A stretch of 64,000 nucleotides of DNA from an uncultured Acidobacteriia bacterium. GTDB taxonomy: Bacteria; Acidobacteriota; Terriglobia; Bryobacterales; Bryobacteraceae. Position numbers and translations under genes: made by a program. The stretch spans positions 21,043 to 85,042 of the forward strand of contig CAIXXM010000037.1 in assembly GCA_903923395.1 (NCBI GenBank), in the 5' to 3' direction. Positions 1 through 8,808 of this stretch are shown piece after piece. The notes beneath the pieces are model-generated. The model was not told the DNA's origin and did no database searches. It saw only the letters and a program-made list of their open reading frames with translations. Each line of letters starts with the position of its first letter. Position 1 is the stretch's first letter.

Positions 1-1173
1 TATCCGGTAAGCTGTGCTCGGGGTCCGGGCAATAATCGGCTGATCACTCAGATGCCTGCGAAGATCTTCGGCCAGCGCCGCGGCGGATTGATAACGGCGC
101 GAAGCATCTTTTTCCAGCGCCTTCAGGACAATCGTCTCCACGTCGCCCCGGTAGCTGTGATGGATACTGCTCAGCGAGGTGGGTTCGTCTTCCCGGATCG
201 CCCGCAGCACATCCTGCATTGGCGCATTCGTAACGTAAGGCAGCTTGCCCGCCAGAAGCTCATACAGAATCAAGCCCAGCGCATAGACGTCACTCCTCGC
301 ATCCAGGTCGCGCGTGTTGCCCAGAGCCTGCTCCGGACTCATGTAGGCCACCGTGCCAATTAACTGCCCCAAATCCGTTTGCCGGGTGACCTGCACATCC
401 GAATCGACAATCCTGGCTACACCGAAATCAAGAATCTTCGGCTGCCCCGTGCCATCCACCAGAATGTTGCCGGGCTTCAAATCACGGTGGATGATACCCC
501 GCTCATGGGCGTGCTGCACGGCGTCGCACACCAGGGCCATCAGTTCCAGCCGCAGACGGATTTGCTTGTTCCCTGCGCCGCCCGCGGTATCGTGTATGCT
601 CGAACGGACTTTCGCCGCCTCCAGTTTCGCCGGATAATCCAGCAGCGGCAGCCCTCCGATGTACTCCATCGCGAAGTATGGCTGTAGTCCATAGCCGCTG
701 TCGGCGGCACCGGCATCGTAAATCCGCGCAATGCCCGGATGCTGCAAACGGCCAAGGGCCTCGGCTTCAAGCCCGAAACGCCGGAGCACCTGGTCGCTCG
801 AGAGTCCCGGCTTGATCACCTTCAACGCCACGGTGCGGCGCGGTGTCTGCTGTTCGGCCTCATAGACGGTGCCCATCCCGCCCTGCCCAATCACGCGCCG
901 GATGGCGTACGGCCCAATCGAAGCGGGTCCTCTGTAGGAAGGGGAGTCTGGAGAGCGCTGCAACAGATCCGCCACCAGCTTCGCGGGAGGCGCGGAAAGG
1001 AACGAATCCTGTTCGGCCGCGAGCAAGCCCTCGATCTCAGCCCGCAGCCAGAGCTTGTCAGCGAATCCGGCACCGGCGAAAACATCATCCAGAAACGCAG
1101 TCCTGCTGCCGGGAGGAAGATCGCCCGCCGCCAGATAGACCGGTTCTATTTCCCGCCACTCGCCAGAGGTCAC
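1..1173 (-). CDS. Serine/threonine protein kinase, PknB type (3' end beyond window)
   Basis: The reverse strand encodes 391 codons of a Hanks-type kinase that runs off the left edge. Visible motifs are the glycine loop GQGGMG (about residue 95), VALKVIK with the ATP lysine, HRDLKPGN (about 225), DFGVA and YMSPEQA, then subdomains through ARTPSTAYR at the edge. About 85 residues precede the kinase domain, a common arrangement in acidobacterial kinases whose missing C-terminus usually carries TPR or WD40 repeats. The GTG start at 1173 is chosen because the frame has no ATG before an upstream stop. All catalytic residues seem present, so it should be active on Ser/Thr; the substrate is unknown. 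Confidence 0.9.
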   Translation of the reverse strand, partial: MTSGEWREIEPVYLAAGDLPPGSRTAFLDDVFAGAGFADKLWLRAEIEGLLAAEQDSFLSAPPAKLVADLLQRSPDSPSYRGPASIGPYAIRRVIGQGGMGTVYEAEQQTPRRTVALKVIKPGLSSDQVLRRFGLEAEALGRLQHPGIARIYDAGAADSGYGLQPYFAMEYIGGLPLLDYPAKLEAAKVRSSIHDTAGGAGNKQIRLRLELMALVCDAVQHAHERGIIHRDLKPGNILVDGTGQPKILDFGVARIVDSDVQVTRQTDLGQLIGTVAYMSPEQALGNTRDLDARSDVYALGLILYELLAGKLPYVTNAPMQDVLRAIREDEPTSLSSIHHSYRGDVETIVLKALEKDASRRYQSAAALAEDLRRHLSDQPIIARTPSTAYRI

Positions 1174-1384
1174 GGCTGCTGGCCTGGATGTGTTTGTTTT
1201 GTCACGTTCAGCAGAACCTTTTGACTGCTAATTTATCGGAAAAGTCTTTTTTCTTCAATCTCTTGGGAATAAGAAAAGGACGGACAAGGTGCCTTTTTTC
1301 ATTTGCGGAGACAAGAATAGATGCTTCCCGAAGCCTCTCTCTCATGAGGAAGCGGGTTCTGTCAGAAAAGGGGACCAAACAAGG

Positions 1385-1846
1385 TCAGCCGAGCACGTTG
1401 ATGGTGCCGCGGCAAATCTTTGAACCGCACTTGCAGGGCACGCGCTCCACGTCTTTGCTGAAGTGGTAGTCAATGGTGAGTTCTTCACCGGCCTTGATGT
1501 CGCGCCGTGCCACGTAGAAGATCCGCCCGCCTGTGATCAGCGCCTGCAGGTTCGGATCGCAGCAGTGGTTCACCCGCTCCGCCCCGCTGCCGCCAACTGC
1601 ACCATCCAGGCACCAGTAGGAATCCACGGTAAACAGGTAGATCAGCTTGTGCTGCAAATCGCTGCGGCGCTTGGTTTCCCGGCGGCTGATGCGCTCCCCG
1701 GTGTACTCCATCACGCGGCGGCGCTTGGGAATATCCTCTTTCGCGTACACGCCCCAGCGGTGGATCTTGCTCGGCCGGATCTCCAGATCGAAGTAGGCAT
1801 AGTCGCTATTGATGACGGGTGTCTCTTCTATCTTGCGCCTGGCCAT
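1385..1846 (-). CDS. SET-domain protein-lysine methyltransferase-like protein
   Basis: This 153-residue protein is almost entirely one SET domain. An N-terminal RWGVYAKEDI segment, an EYTGERI strand, the AdoMet/pseudoknot motif NHCCDPN and the DYHF strand are visible, followed by a post-SET cysteine cluster (CKCGSKIC) that in eukaryotic enzymes binds zinc near the active site. SET proteins transfer methyl groups from AdoMet to lysine side chains; bacterial substrates are mostly unknown. The start at 1846 (MARRKIEE) fits the family better than the in-frame ATG at 1885, which would overlap the start region of the divergent kinase. The gap to that gene is only about 20 bp. Confidence 0.82.
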   Translation of the reverse strand: MARRKIEETPVINSDYAYFDLEIRPSKIHRWGVYAKEDIPKRRRVMEYTGERISRRETKRRSDLQHKLIYLFTVDSYWCLDGAVGGSGAERVNHCCDPNLQALITGGRIFYVARRDIKAGEELTIDYHFSKDVERVPCKCGSKICRGTINVLG

Positions 1847-1869
1847 TTTTTGCGATTGTAGCGCGCCGG

Positions 1870-2409
1870 ATGTTTTCGCGCACATACTGGAAGCGCATGC
1901 TGGTGATGCTGACCGGACTTCCCGGCACAGGCAAATCGACCCTCGCCGCGCAGATCGCGGAACGCTGCGGCGGCATCATCCTTTCGAAAGATCGAATGCG
2001 CGCGGCCCTCTTCCCGGGCGACCTCACCGAATACTCCAGCCGCCAGGATGATTTCTGCTTCGATCTCATGCTGCAAACCGCCCGCTGGCTCTTGGAACAA
2101 CAGGGCCGGAAGCTCATCCTGCTCGACGGGCGCACGTTCTCGAAGCAATGCCAGCGCGACATCGTCATCCAGTTCGCTGAAGCACTAGCGCTGCCGCTCG
2201 TCACGGTCGAGTGCATCTGCAAACCGGAGACCGCCGTGGCCCGTCTGCAGGCGGACCTCGCCGCCGGAACGCACCCTGCCAGGAACCGCACACCCGAACT
2301 CTACTGGCAGGTCCGAAGCTCATTCGAGCCCGTCCAGGCACCCAAGATCACAGTCGACACAGATTTGGCAGTGCCCGAATCGTTATACTCGAATTTCCGT
2401 GTTTCATAA
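1870..2409 (+). CDS. AAA/P-loop small-molecule kinase-like protein
   Basis: A 179-residue P-loop protein with the Walker A motif GLPGTGKST near its start, an SKDRMR segment typical of the zeta-toxin/gluconate-kinase/AAA_33 group, and a YWQVRSSFEP segment near the end. Such proteins phosphorylate small molecules or nucleotides; the substrate cannot be told from sequence. ATG 1870 is chosen; ATG 1897 (MLVMLTG) is also possible and places the P-loop at residue 6. The 3' end overlaps the GTG start of argS by 11 bp, so the two are probably cotranscribed. Confidence 0.75.
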   Translation: MFSRTYWKRMLVMLTGLPGTGKSTLAAQIAERCGGIILSKDRMRAALFPGDLTEYSSRQDDFCFDLMLQTARWLLEQQGRKLILLDGRTFSKQCQRDIVIQFAEALALPLVTVECICKPETAVARLQADLAAGTHPARNRTPELYWQVRSSFEPVQAPKITVDTDLAVPESLYSNFRVS

Positions 2410-4348
2410 TCTGGAAAAACAAATCCAGGCGGTGTTTCAGGCCCGCCTGCGCGAACATTTCGACATCACCACAGAGATCGTCATCGAACAGCCGAAGCAG
2501 GCATCGTTCGGTGAGATCGCTCTGCCCGTGGCTTTTCAACTTGCCCGCAGCTTGAAACAGGCTCCGCGCAAGATCGCGGAGGAACTGGTCAAACTGGCCG
2601 GGGAGATTCCCGGCGTCGCCGCCATGGAAGTGGCAGGCAACGGCTATATCAACGTGCGTTTTGACCGCGGCAGCTATGGTGCCGGATTGTTGGCCGCGCC
2701 GGAAACCCGCGGCGTCAGCGGCACCAAGACCGTGGTGGAGCACACCAACATCAACCCCAACAAAGCTGCCCACATCGGGCATCTGCGCAATGCCGTGCTG
2801 GGCGATACCTTCGTCCGCATGATGCGGTTCCTCGGCCAGCGCGTGGAAATCCAGAACTACATCGACAACACCGGCGTGCAGGTAGCCGATGTCGTCGCCG
2901 GGTTCCATTTCCTGGAAAAGAAGACCACCGCCGAGGTCGCCGCGCTGCTCAACGGCGAACAGAAGTTCGATTACCTCTGCTGGGATCTCTACGCCCGCAC
3001 CTCGCAGTACTACAAGGAACATCCCGAATCCCTGGCCTGGCGCGCGGAAACCCTGCACTCGATTGAAGCCGGACACGGCGAACTCGCGGAGATGGCTCAT
3101 TTGGTGGCCGACGCCATCGTCAACTGCCACCTCGCGACCATGCTGCGTCTCAACATCCAGTACGACGTGCTGCCCCGCGAGAGCGAAATTCTCCATTTGC
3201 AGTTCTGGGCTTCCGCCTTCGAACAACTCAAAGAGCGGAAGGCGATCTACCTAGAAACCGAAGGCAAGAACAAAGGCTGCTGGGTCATGCCGTCATCCGC
3301 CTTCCGCGGCGAAGATGATGCCAATGAAGACAGCAAGGTGATCGTCCGCTCCAACGGCACCGTGACTTACGTGGGCAAAGACATCGCCTACCAGATGTGG
3401 AAGTTCGGTCTGCTGGGGAAAGATTTCCATTACAAACTGCTGACCCGCTATACCGATGGTCATCCGGTGTGGGTCTCGACCGCCGAACCGCAACCCGCCG
3501 GTGCCCCGGCATTTGGCGGAGCGAGCCGCGTCTATAACGTGATCGATGTCCGCCAGTCTTATCTTCAGGATGTGGTGGTCGCCGGCTTGAATGCTCTCGG
3601 CTACAACCAGGCAGCGGAAAACTCCATCCACTTTTCGTATGAAATGGTGGCTCTGTCCCCGCGTTGCTGCGTGGATCTCGGCATCGAACTTTCCGAAGAA
3701 GATGCGAAGCGGCCCTACATTGAAGTCTCCGGGCGCAAGGGCCTCGGGGTGAAGGCAGATGATCTGATGGACAAGCTCATCGAAACCGCGCTCGCGGAGG
3801 TCGTCTCGCGCCATCCCGAAGACAACCTCGCCGCCCAGAAAGCCGTAGCCACTGAAATCGCCATGGGTGCCTTGCGTTACTTCCTGCTGAAGTACACACG
3901 CAACACCGTGATTGCCTTCGACTTCCAGGAGGCACTGAGCTTCGAGGGCGAGACCGGGCCCTACGTGCAATACGCCGCGGTTCGCGCGCAGCGAATTCTC
4001 TCCAAACTCGAAGACCGGGGCGAAGCACTGCCTGACTTCGCAGCCATCCTCACCCGGGACGCCCTCGCGCGGCAGCTCAAAGATGAGGATTGCTGGCAGG
4101 TCCTGCTGGCCGCGTCCAAAGCCGAAGCCGCCGTGGAGCGCGCCGTTGCCTCCGGCGAGCCCGCCCACGTCGCGAAATATGCGTTCCAACTTGCACAGGA
4201 ATTCGCGTCGTTCTACCAGAAGTTCAAAGTGCTGGATGAACCCGACGCCGAACGCCGCACCCTGCTGCTCTGGATGACCCATTTCTTCCGGCAACAACTC
4301 GAAAAGACGCTGGCCGTGCTCGGCATCGCCGTGCCTGCCTACATGTAG
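2399..4348 (+). CDS. argS: Arginyl-tRNA synthetase
   Basis: This 649-residue class I aminoacyl-tRNA synthetase charges tRNA-Arg with arginine in the cytoplasm. The N-terminal ArgRS additional domain (FGEIALPVAF, GYINVRF) is followed by the HIGH signature at residues 125-128 (AHIGHLRNA), the catalytic insertion, a SGRKG segment in the place of the KMSKS loop, and the C-terminal DALR anticodon-binding domain (YVQYAAVRAQ onward). Length is slightly above the family norm. The GTG start gives MFHNLEKQI, matching typical N-termini, and overlaps the upstream kinase. coaX follows after 11 bp. Confidence 0.96.
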   Translation: MFHNLEKQIQAVFQARLREHFDITTEIVIEQPKQASFGEIALPVAFQLARSLKQAPRKIAEELVKLAGEIPGVAAMEVAGNGYINVRFDRGSYGAGLLAAPETRGVSGTKTVVEHTNINPNKAAHIGHLRNAVLGDTFVRMMRFLGQRVEIQNYIDNTGVQVADVVAGFHFLEKKTTAEVAALLNGEQKFDYLCWDLYARTSQYYKEHPESLAWRAETLHSIEAGHGELAEMAHLVADAIVNCHLATMLRLNIQYDVLPRESEILHLQFWASAFEQLKERKAIYLETEGKNKGCWVMPSSAFRGEDDANEDSKVIVRSNGTVTYVGKDIAYQMWKFGLLGKDFHYKLLTRYTDGHPVWVSTAEPQPAGAPAFGGASRVYNVIDVRQSYLQDVVVAGLNALGYNQAAENSIHFSYEMVALSPRCCVDLGIELSEEDAKRPYIEVSGRKGLGVKADDLMDKLIETALAEVVSRHPEDNLAAQKAVATEIAMGALRYFLLKYTRNTVIAFDFQEALSFEGETGPYVQYAAVRAQRILSKLEDRGEALPDFAAILTRDALARQLKDEDCWQVLLAASKAEAAVERAVASGEPAHVAKYAFQLAQEFASFYQKFKVLDEPDAERRTLLLWMTHFFRQQLEKTLAVLGIAVPAYM

Positions 4349-4359
4349 GACTGGACATC

Positions 4360-5124
4360 ATGCTTCTCGCCCTGGACGCCGGGAATACCAACGTCACCAT
4401 CGGACTCTTTGAAAACGGCACCCTGCTGGACCACCGTCGTCTCCGCACGGTCCGCGAACAAACCTCCGATGAATGGGGCATCCTGCTGACCAGCCTGCTG
4501 CGGTATTCCTCGCTGGACCCCGCCACTGTGGACGGCATGATCATCTCGTCCGTGGTGCCGCCCATCAACGCGCGGCTCACCGAAATGGCCAAGCGCTACT
4601 TCGGCCTGGTTCCCCGCTTCGTCAATGCCAATACGGACACTGGCATCCGGATTCTCTACGACAACCCGGCCGAAGTCGGCGCGGACCGGATCGTGAACGC
4701 CGTCGCCGCATTTCAGAAGTACGGCGGCCCCGTCATCGTGGTTGATCTGGGGACAGCCATCACCTTTGACACCATCTCCGCCAGCGCCGAGTATCTCGGT
4801 GGCATCATCGCTGCCGGGATCGGGATCTCCGCCGAAGCACTCTTCAGCAAGACCGCGCGCCTGCCCCTTGTCGATTTCCGGAAACCGAAACGCGTCATCG
4901 GCACCAACACTGTTGCCAGCATGCAGTCCGGCTTGTATTACGGGGCCATTGGTGCCATTGACGGCATGATTGAGCGCCTGATGGAAGAACTGGGGCCTGA
5001 AACCCGCATCGTCGCCACCGGCGGGCAGGCGGAACTGATCGCCAGCGGCTCCCGGTATGTCAGGACGGTGGATGAAAACCTGACGCTCGAAGGGCTTCGT
5101 ATCATCTGGGACCGCAAAGCGTGA
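4360..5124 (+). CDS. coaX: Type III pantothenate kinase
   Basis: A 254-residue ASKHA-fold kinase that phosphorylates pantothenate in the first step of CoA synthesis. The N-terminal phosphate-binding loop DAGNTNVTIGLF, the middle motif GADRIVNAVAA, the second loop VVDLGTAITFD and the C-terminal ATGGQAELI are all diagnostic of CoaX. The enzyme normally works as a dimer and needs a monovalent cation. It lies 11 bp after argS and its stop overlaps the GTG start of the next gene (GTGA), indicating one operon. Confidence 0.95.
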   Translation: MLLALDAGNTNVTIGLFENGTLLDHRRLRTVREQTSDEWGILLTSLLRYSSLDPATVDGMIISSVVPPINARLTEMAKRYFGLVPRFVNANTDTGIRILYDNPAEVGADRIVNAVAAFQKYGGPVIVVDLGTAITFDTISASAEYLGGIIAAGIGISAEALFSKTARLPLVDFRKPKRVIGTNTVASMQSGLYYGAIGAIDGMIERLMEELGPETRIVATGGQAELIASGSRYVRTVDENLTLEGLRIIWDRKA

Positions 5125-5801
5125 GCGAGCCGTTCAATTACTTCAACTACTTCACTGAGATCGAGGAGCACTTCCAGCGCGTCCGCGGCACCAGTCTGTT
5201 CCTGCTTTCCCCGCTCGACTGGGCGCTGATTGAAACCTGGAAGAACTCCGAAGTGCCGCTCGAGGCGGTGCTGCGCGGTATCGACACAGCCTTTGAAAAG
5301 TGGCGCTCGAAGAAGGTCAAAACGCAGGCTGTCAATTCGCTGGCCTATTGCGCGCAAGCCGTTCTCAGCGAAGCCCAGCGCATGGCCGCCGCTCCGGGCC
5401 AGCCAGGCTCCAAACCGGCCGAATCCCCATTTCCCGAAGCCGATATCCGGAACTTCCTCGAAGCCAATGCCCGGCAGCTTCGTGCCACGGAAGTGCAGGA
5501 CTTTGGTACCATCGCCGAGCAACTGGAGTCCCTGGTGGCCAACCTTCCAGAGCTGTTCAACGATCTGGAACAACTGGAACAGAGGCTCACCGCACTGCAC
5601 GGAAAAATGATCGCCACCGCCCGCGCACGGCAAAACGAGGAAGAGGCTTTCGAAGCACGCAGGCAGTTGGACGGCTACCTGCGGCCCTACCGCAGCAAGA
5701 TGACGGCGCCCCAATTGGCCATGCTCGAAGCCCAGTTCCTGGAGCGCCAAGTTCTGGAACAATCGAAGCTGCCGCATTTAAGTCTCTTCTACCTGCGATA
5801 G
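5121..5801 (+). CDS. Conserved hypothetical protein cotranslated with coaX
   Basis: This 226-residue soluble protein is not assigned to a family. The first 65 residues (NYFTEIEEHF, LSPLDWALIETWK, LEAVLRGIDTAFEKW) look like a small winged-helix or DnaD-like helical domain; this is a pattern impression only. A proline-rich break follows near residue 90, then a long helical stretch rich in Leu, Glu and Gln that could form a coiled coil. There is no signal peptide or membrane segment. The GTG start shares four bases with the coaX stop, so translational coupling is likely. Confidence 0.75.
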   Translation: MSEPFNYFNYFTEIEEHFQRVRGTSLFLLSPLDWALIETWKNSEVPLEAVLRGIDTAFEKWRSKKVKTQAVNSLAYCAQAVLSEAQRMAAAPGQPGSKPAESPFPEADIRNFLEANARQLRATEVQDFGTIAEQLESLVANLPELFNDLEQLEQRLTALHGKMIATARARQNEEEAFEARRQLDGYLRPYRSKMTAPQLAMLEAQFLERQVLEQSKLPHLSLFYLR

Positions 5802-5831
5802 AGGACGCTTATTTGCGTTAGAATTAGTACG

Positions 5832-7970
5832 GTGAGTACCTTTCGGTTTCTTACACTCTTCGCCGCCTTCGGGGCAGCCGCCCTTGGGCAAACGTGCGTG
5901 ACGACACGAAACATCGCCACCGCGGCCACTGTTACCGGCACTCTCGATGCCACCAGTTGCAATCTGTCGGACGGCACGCCCGAGGAAAGCTTCCGGCTGG
6001 TTCTGCCCCGCCGCGGCACTCTGCACGCCGCCATCACCTCAAAGAACCCCGGGTTCGCGGCGCTGATCAGAGCCTCTGATTCTTCTCTGATCGCGACCGG
6101 GGCCACCATCGACCAGCACATGGAAGCCGGAATCTACACCGTTGTCGCCAACACTGCTCTGCCCTCACAAACTGGCGATTACTCTCTCACCACCAGCTTC
6201 CGGCCGGACGCGGAAGACCTTTGCCATTACTACCCGCTCACGGGAGTCGGCTCGGCGATTCACTATGCGCTCTCTGACGCCAGTTGCGTGCTGCCGGATT
6301 CCAGCCGCGCCGAAACGTACCGCATGACCGTCTATGGCAGCGGCACCCTGACCGTGACACTCGACTCTTCCGTCTTTTCCCCATACTTGATCCTGCGCTC
6401 TGAGGACGGGTATCCAGCAGCGGTGTCCGATGCGGCTGGCGGCAACGAAGCCTCGATTTCGATTCCTGTGGCTGGCGGCCAGACCTACTCCATCGTTGTC
6501 TCCGGCTCCACGGCAAATGCCCAAGGTGCTTTTGATCTCAGCACTTCTTTCTTGCCCGATGACGATGTGAACTGCCGCGCCTCCGGAGCCTATACAGACA
6601 CGCAGGATCAAACCGGCAGCTTCGATACCACCAGTTGCACCTTCAACCTGCCGGGCCGCGATGACGCCGCACTGTTCAACTACTACGACGTGACCGTGCC
6701 GCAAGCCGGCGTCCTGAACTTCCAGCTGAACAACGCCACGTTTACGGGCTATCTGCTGGTGGTCGATTCGGACGGCAACACCATTGCCGAGGACCATGGC
6801 AGCGGAGACGGCGGGATTCCGTTCATCCAGCAGCAACTGCCCGCCGGTCAATACCGTGTGTTCGTCTACAACGGAGACTCCTTCACCGGCACGTACACGC
6901 TGTCGTACACGTTTGCCGCCCAGAACCCCGGCAACTGCGCCGTTACCAACCTCGCAAGCGCACAATTGGTCATCGGAAACCTGAGTGCCCGCACCAGTTG
7001 CCGCCGCGCCAGCCTGATGTCAGATACCTACCAGATTTCGGTGCCCGCGGATGGACTGGTCACAATTGGAATCTCCTCCGGCGACTTCACGACTGTGATC
7101 GAACTCCATGACACCAAGGACAATCTCCTGGTATCGGGAGACCAGTCCACGGACGGGACCAGCGCACAGATTTCCACCAAACTCCCGGCAGGGCTTTACA
7201 CGCTGGTGGCATCCAGCGATGACCTGGCGGGCGGTTATACGCTTTCGTTCACCACCTCGCCCGCAACACTTCCCGCCTGTAACAACCCTGTCAATGTTCC
7301 GCCGAACACCGGTTATATTTCGTTTTTCGGCCTCGGGAACTGCACCATGCCAAACGGTCAGCAGACGGATTTGTATACATTCACACTTCCCTCTGATGGC
7401 ATGACAGCACTGGTCGTGACATCTTCGGCCATCGAAGGAGTACTTACTCTGCTCGATGCCAAAGGGAATGTGCTGCGCTGGAATCAGGATGGTTATATTG
7501 GCAGCAATCCAGCGATCTTTCAATATCTGCCCGCGGGCACTTACAACGTCCAGCTGCGGGGAGCTTACCCCTCCACTGGTAAGTACCGCTTCGATGTTCT
7601 CTTCAACGGCATTCCCACGCTGCCGGGTTGCGCTGCCACGCCGTTAAGTCTGGGAGCGAGCCAGGCTGGCGTTCTGGGTTACTCCTCCTGCAGATATCCC
7701 GATGATACGTTCGCACAGTGGTATCAAATCGTACTTCCGTCAGCGCAATCAGTCCAGATGCAAATTACATCTTCGAGCTTTGTACCAGGGATGATTCTCT
7801 TCGACGCGAAGGGGAATCTTGTGGCCTCGGGTGATGCCGGCGGAACAGCAACAGCCATTCTTACCGCAGATTTAGCCGCTGGAAGCTACTATCTGGTCAG
7901 CAAAGCGTCCGACGATGCCAGCGCCAACGGCAACTTCGCAATTACGCTTTCCCCCGTGCCACAACCGTAA
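5832..7970 (+). CDS. Secreted multi-repeat protein with pre-peptidase C-terminal-like domains
   Basis: The 712-residue product begins with a signal peptide (FRFLTLFAAFGAAALG) and then contains about six repeats of roughly 115 residues. Each has a cysteine near the start, a YxxxVPxxG strand, a central aspartate-rich LxxxDxxGN turn and an LPAGxY strand. This pattern fits the bacterial PPC domain, a beta-sandwich usually attached to secreted peptidases. No catalytic domain is present, so a binding or structural role outside the cell is likely. The GTG start at 5832 leads straight into the signal peptide. A gene-free region holding a candidate RNA follows. Confidence 0.75.
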   Translation: MSTFRFLTLFAAFGAAALGQTCVTTRNIATAATVTGTLDATSCNLSDGTPEESFRLVLPRRGTLHAAITSKNPGFAALIRASDSSLIATGATIDQHMEAGIYTVVANTALPSQTGDYSLTTSFRPDAEDLCHYYPLTGVGSAIHYALSDASCVLPDSSRAETYRMTVYGSGTLTVTLDSSVFSPYLILRSEDGYPAAVSDAAGGNEASISIPVAGGQTYSIVVSGSTANAQGAFDLSTSFLPDDDVNCRASGAYTDTQDQTGSFDTTSCTFNLPGRDDAALFNYYDVTVPQAGVLNFQLNNATFTGYLLVVDSDGNTIAEDHGSGDGGIPFIQQQLPAGQYRVFVYNGDSFTGTYTLSYTFAAQNPGNCAVTNLASAQLVIGNLSARTSCRRASLMSDTYQISVPADGLVTIGISSGDFTTVIELHDTKDNLLVSGDQSTDGTSAQISTKLPAGLYTLVASSDDLAGGYTLSFTTSPATLPACNNPVNVPPNTGYISFFGLGNCTMPNGQQTDLYTFTLPSDGMTALVVTSSAIEGVLTLLDAKGNVLRWNQDGYIGSNPAIFQYLPAGTYNVQLRGAYPSTGKYRFDVLFNGIPTLPGCAATPLSLGASQAGVLGYSSCRYPDDTFAQWYQIVLPSAQSVQMQITSSSFVPGMILFDAKGNLVASGDAGGTATAILTADLAAGSYYLVSKASDDASANGNFAITLSPVPQP

Positions 7971-8011
7971 TATTTCTGCTTATTTTTGCTTGCAGATATC
8001 ATTGGTTATCG

Positions 8012-8040
8012 TTGACAAGTTGTGGTATGTTGAAATTTGA
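8012..8040 (+). promoter_or_regulatory. Possible sigma-70 promoter for the candidate RNA
   Basis: A perfect TTGACA hexamer at 8012-8017 is followed after 17 bp by ATTTGA at 8035-8040, a weak -10 match. It would start a transcript near 8047. The -35 is clear and the -10 is not. Confidence 0.35.
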
Positions 8041-8046
8041 GGTGAC

Positions 8047-8260
8047 GATTGGGTTTCACCTCTTCTTGAGGGTGAAACTTCCAACGAATTCAAGCGTCTA
8101 TTGAGACGTAGGCTGGAAGCCTCAAACAGTTTCTCCGAGTGGAACCCCCAGTCATTATTTCTGGGTGGTCCAGCCAGTAGACGCAAACCTCCGAGCGTCT
8201 AGTGGCTTTCTGGCAGAGCCGGCAAGCATACTCCTCCGATAGCTTGCCGGCCTTTTTATT
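8047..8260 (+). ncRNA. Candidate structured non-coding RNA of about 210 nt
   Basis: This gene-free stretch contains nested complementary segments read from the sequence. GTTTCACC (8053-8060) pairs with GGTGAAAC (8071-8078). GCGTCTA (8094-8100) pairs with TAGACGC (8178-8184), and inside that GGCTGG (8111-8116) pairs with CCAGCC (8170-8175). An inner CCCAG/CTGGG hairpin spans 8147-8165, and the tract ends in a strong intrinsic terminator. The downstream gene is on the opposite strand, so this is not its leader. Size and a long interrupted helix are compatible with 6S RNA, but I cannot identify the family. The start is estimated from the promoter. Confidence 0.45.
8218..8260 (+). terminator. Rho-independent terminator
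   Basis: GCCGGCAAGC and GCTTGCCGGC form a perfect 10-bp stem with a 14-nt loop, followed directly by CTTTTTATTT. It ends the candidate RNA and could also end transcripts from the secreted repeat protein gene. Confidence 0.85.
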
Positions 8261-8313
8261 TCTCCGCCTCAAAAAAATTCGCGCACCGCGGACGGCGGCC
8301 TGTGCGCTCTGCA

Positions 8314-8808
8314 CTACCAGCCAGAAGAACCAGCCTCACCCTTGAAGGGCCCCACGATATCCGCAGTGATCCAGCCGCCGTAAAACCCGCCAGGCTGTGG
8401 AACCACACGTTCTTCTTCCACGAAACACTCATCCACACGGCTCGCATAGAACGCCAAGTGCCCACGAATCGCCACAAACGCAGGCGTGGGAGCATCATAC
8501 GACCACGCAGCCTTAGGACTCTTCCGCCCCCCGGCCACCACGGTCCAATACGACGCTTCCCCCTTCCATTCGCAGACCGAACAACCGGCTTCCCGTTGCA
8601 GGAAGCGGGTCTGGATATCCTTGAGCGGAATGTAATAGACCGGAGGATGACTGGTTTCCAGCACACGGTACCCCGCCACGGTATCCGCAATGGTCACTCC
8701 CGCAAACACCACGCGGAGCCGCTTCTGTGTCGCTTCCAGCCTCGGCGGCCGCGGATAGTCCCAGACAGATTCTTGTCCTGGCTTTGGTTCGATACGCTCG
8801 TTCTTCAA
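8314..8808 (-). CDS. DUF427 domain-containing protein
   Basis: This 164-residue protein has DUF427 features: VVFAGVTIADT, an HPPVYYIP segment, CEWKGEASYW and AWSYDAPTP, ending with an AFYASRVDECFV strand. DUF427 proteins are small beta-rich soluble proteins of unknown function. The frame stays open far upstream through the transporter gene, but homology begins at the TTG at 8808, which overlaps the MFS stop (TTGA); that start is preferred. The overlap implies cotranscription with the transporter. Confidence 0.8.
   Translation of the reverse strand: MKNERIEPKPGQESVWDYPRPPRLEATQKRLRVVFAGVTIADTVAGYRVLETSHPPVYYIPLKDIQTRFLQREAGCSVCEWKGEASYWTVVAGGRKSPKAAWSYDAPTPAFVAIRGHLAFYASRVDECFVEEERVVPQPGGFYGGWITADIVGPFKGEAGSSGW

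Noticed and set aside
843..1469. Plus-strand reading frame of 208 codons opposite the kinase and intergenic gap
   Set aside because: It lies antisense to a clear protein kinase, has no recognisable motifs and is rich in Arg/Pro/Ser, as shadow frames of GC-rich genes are.
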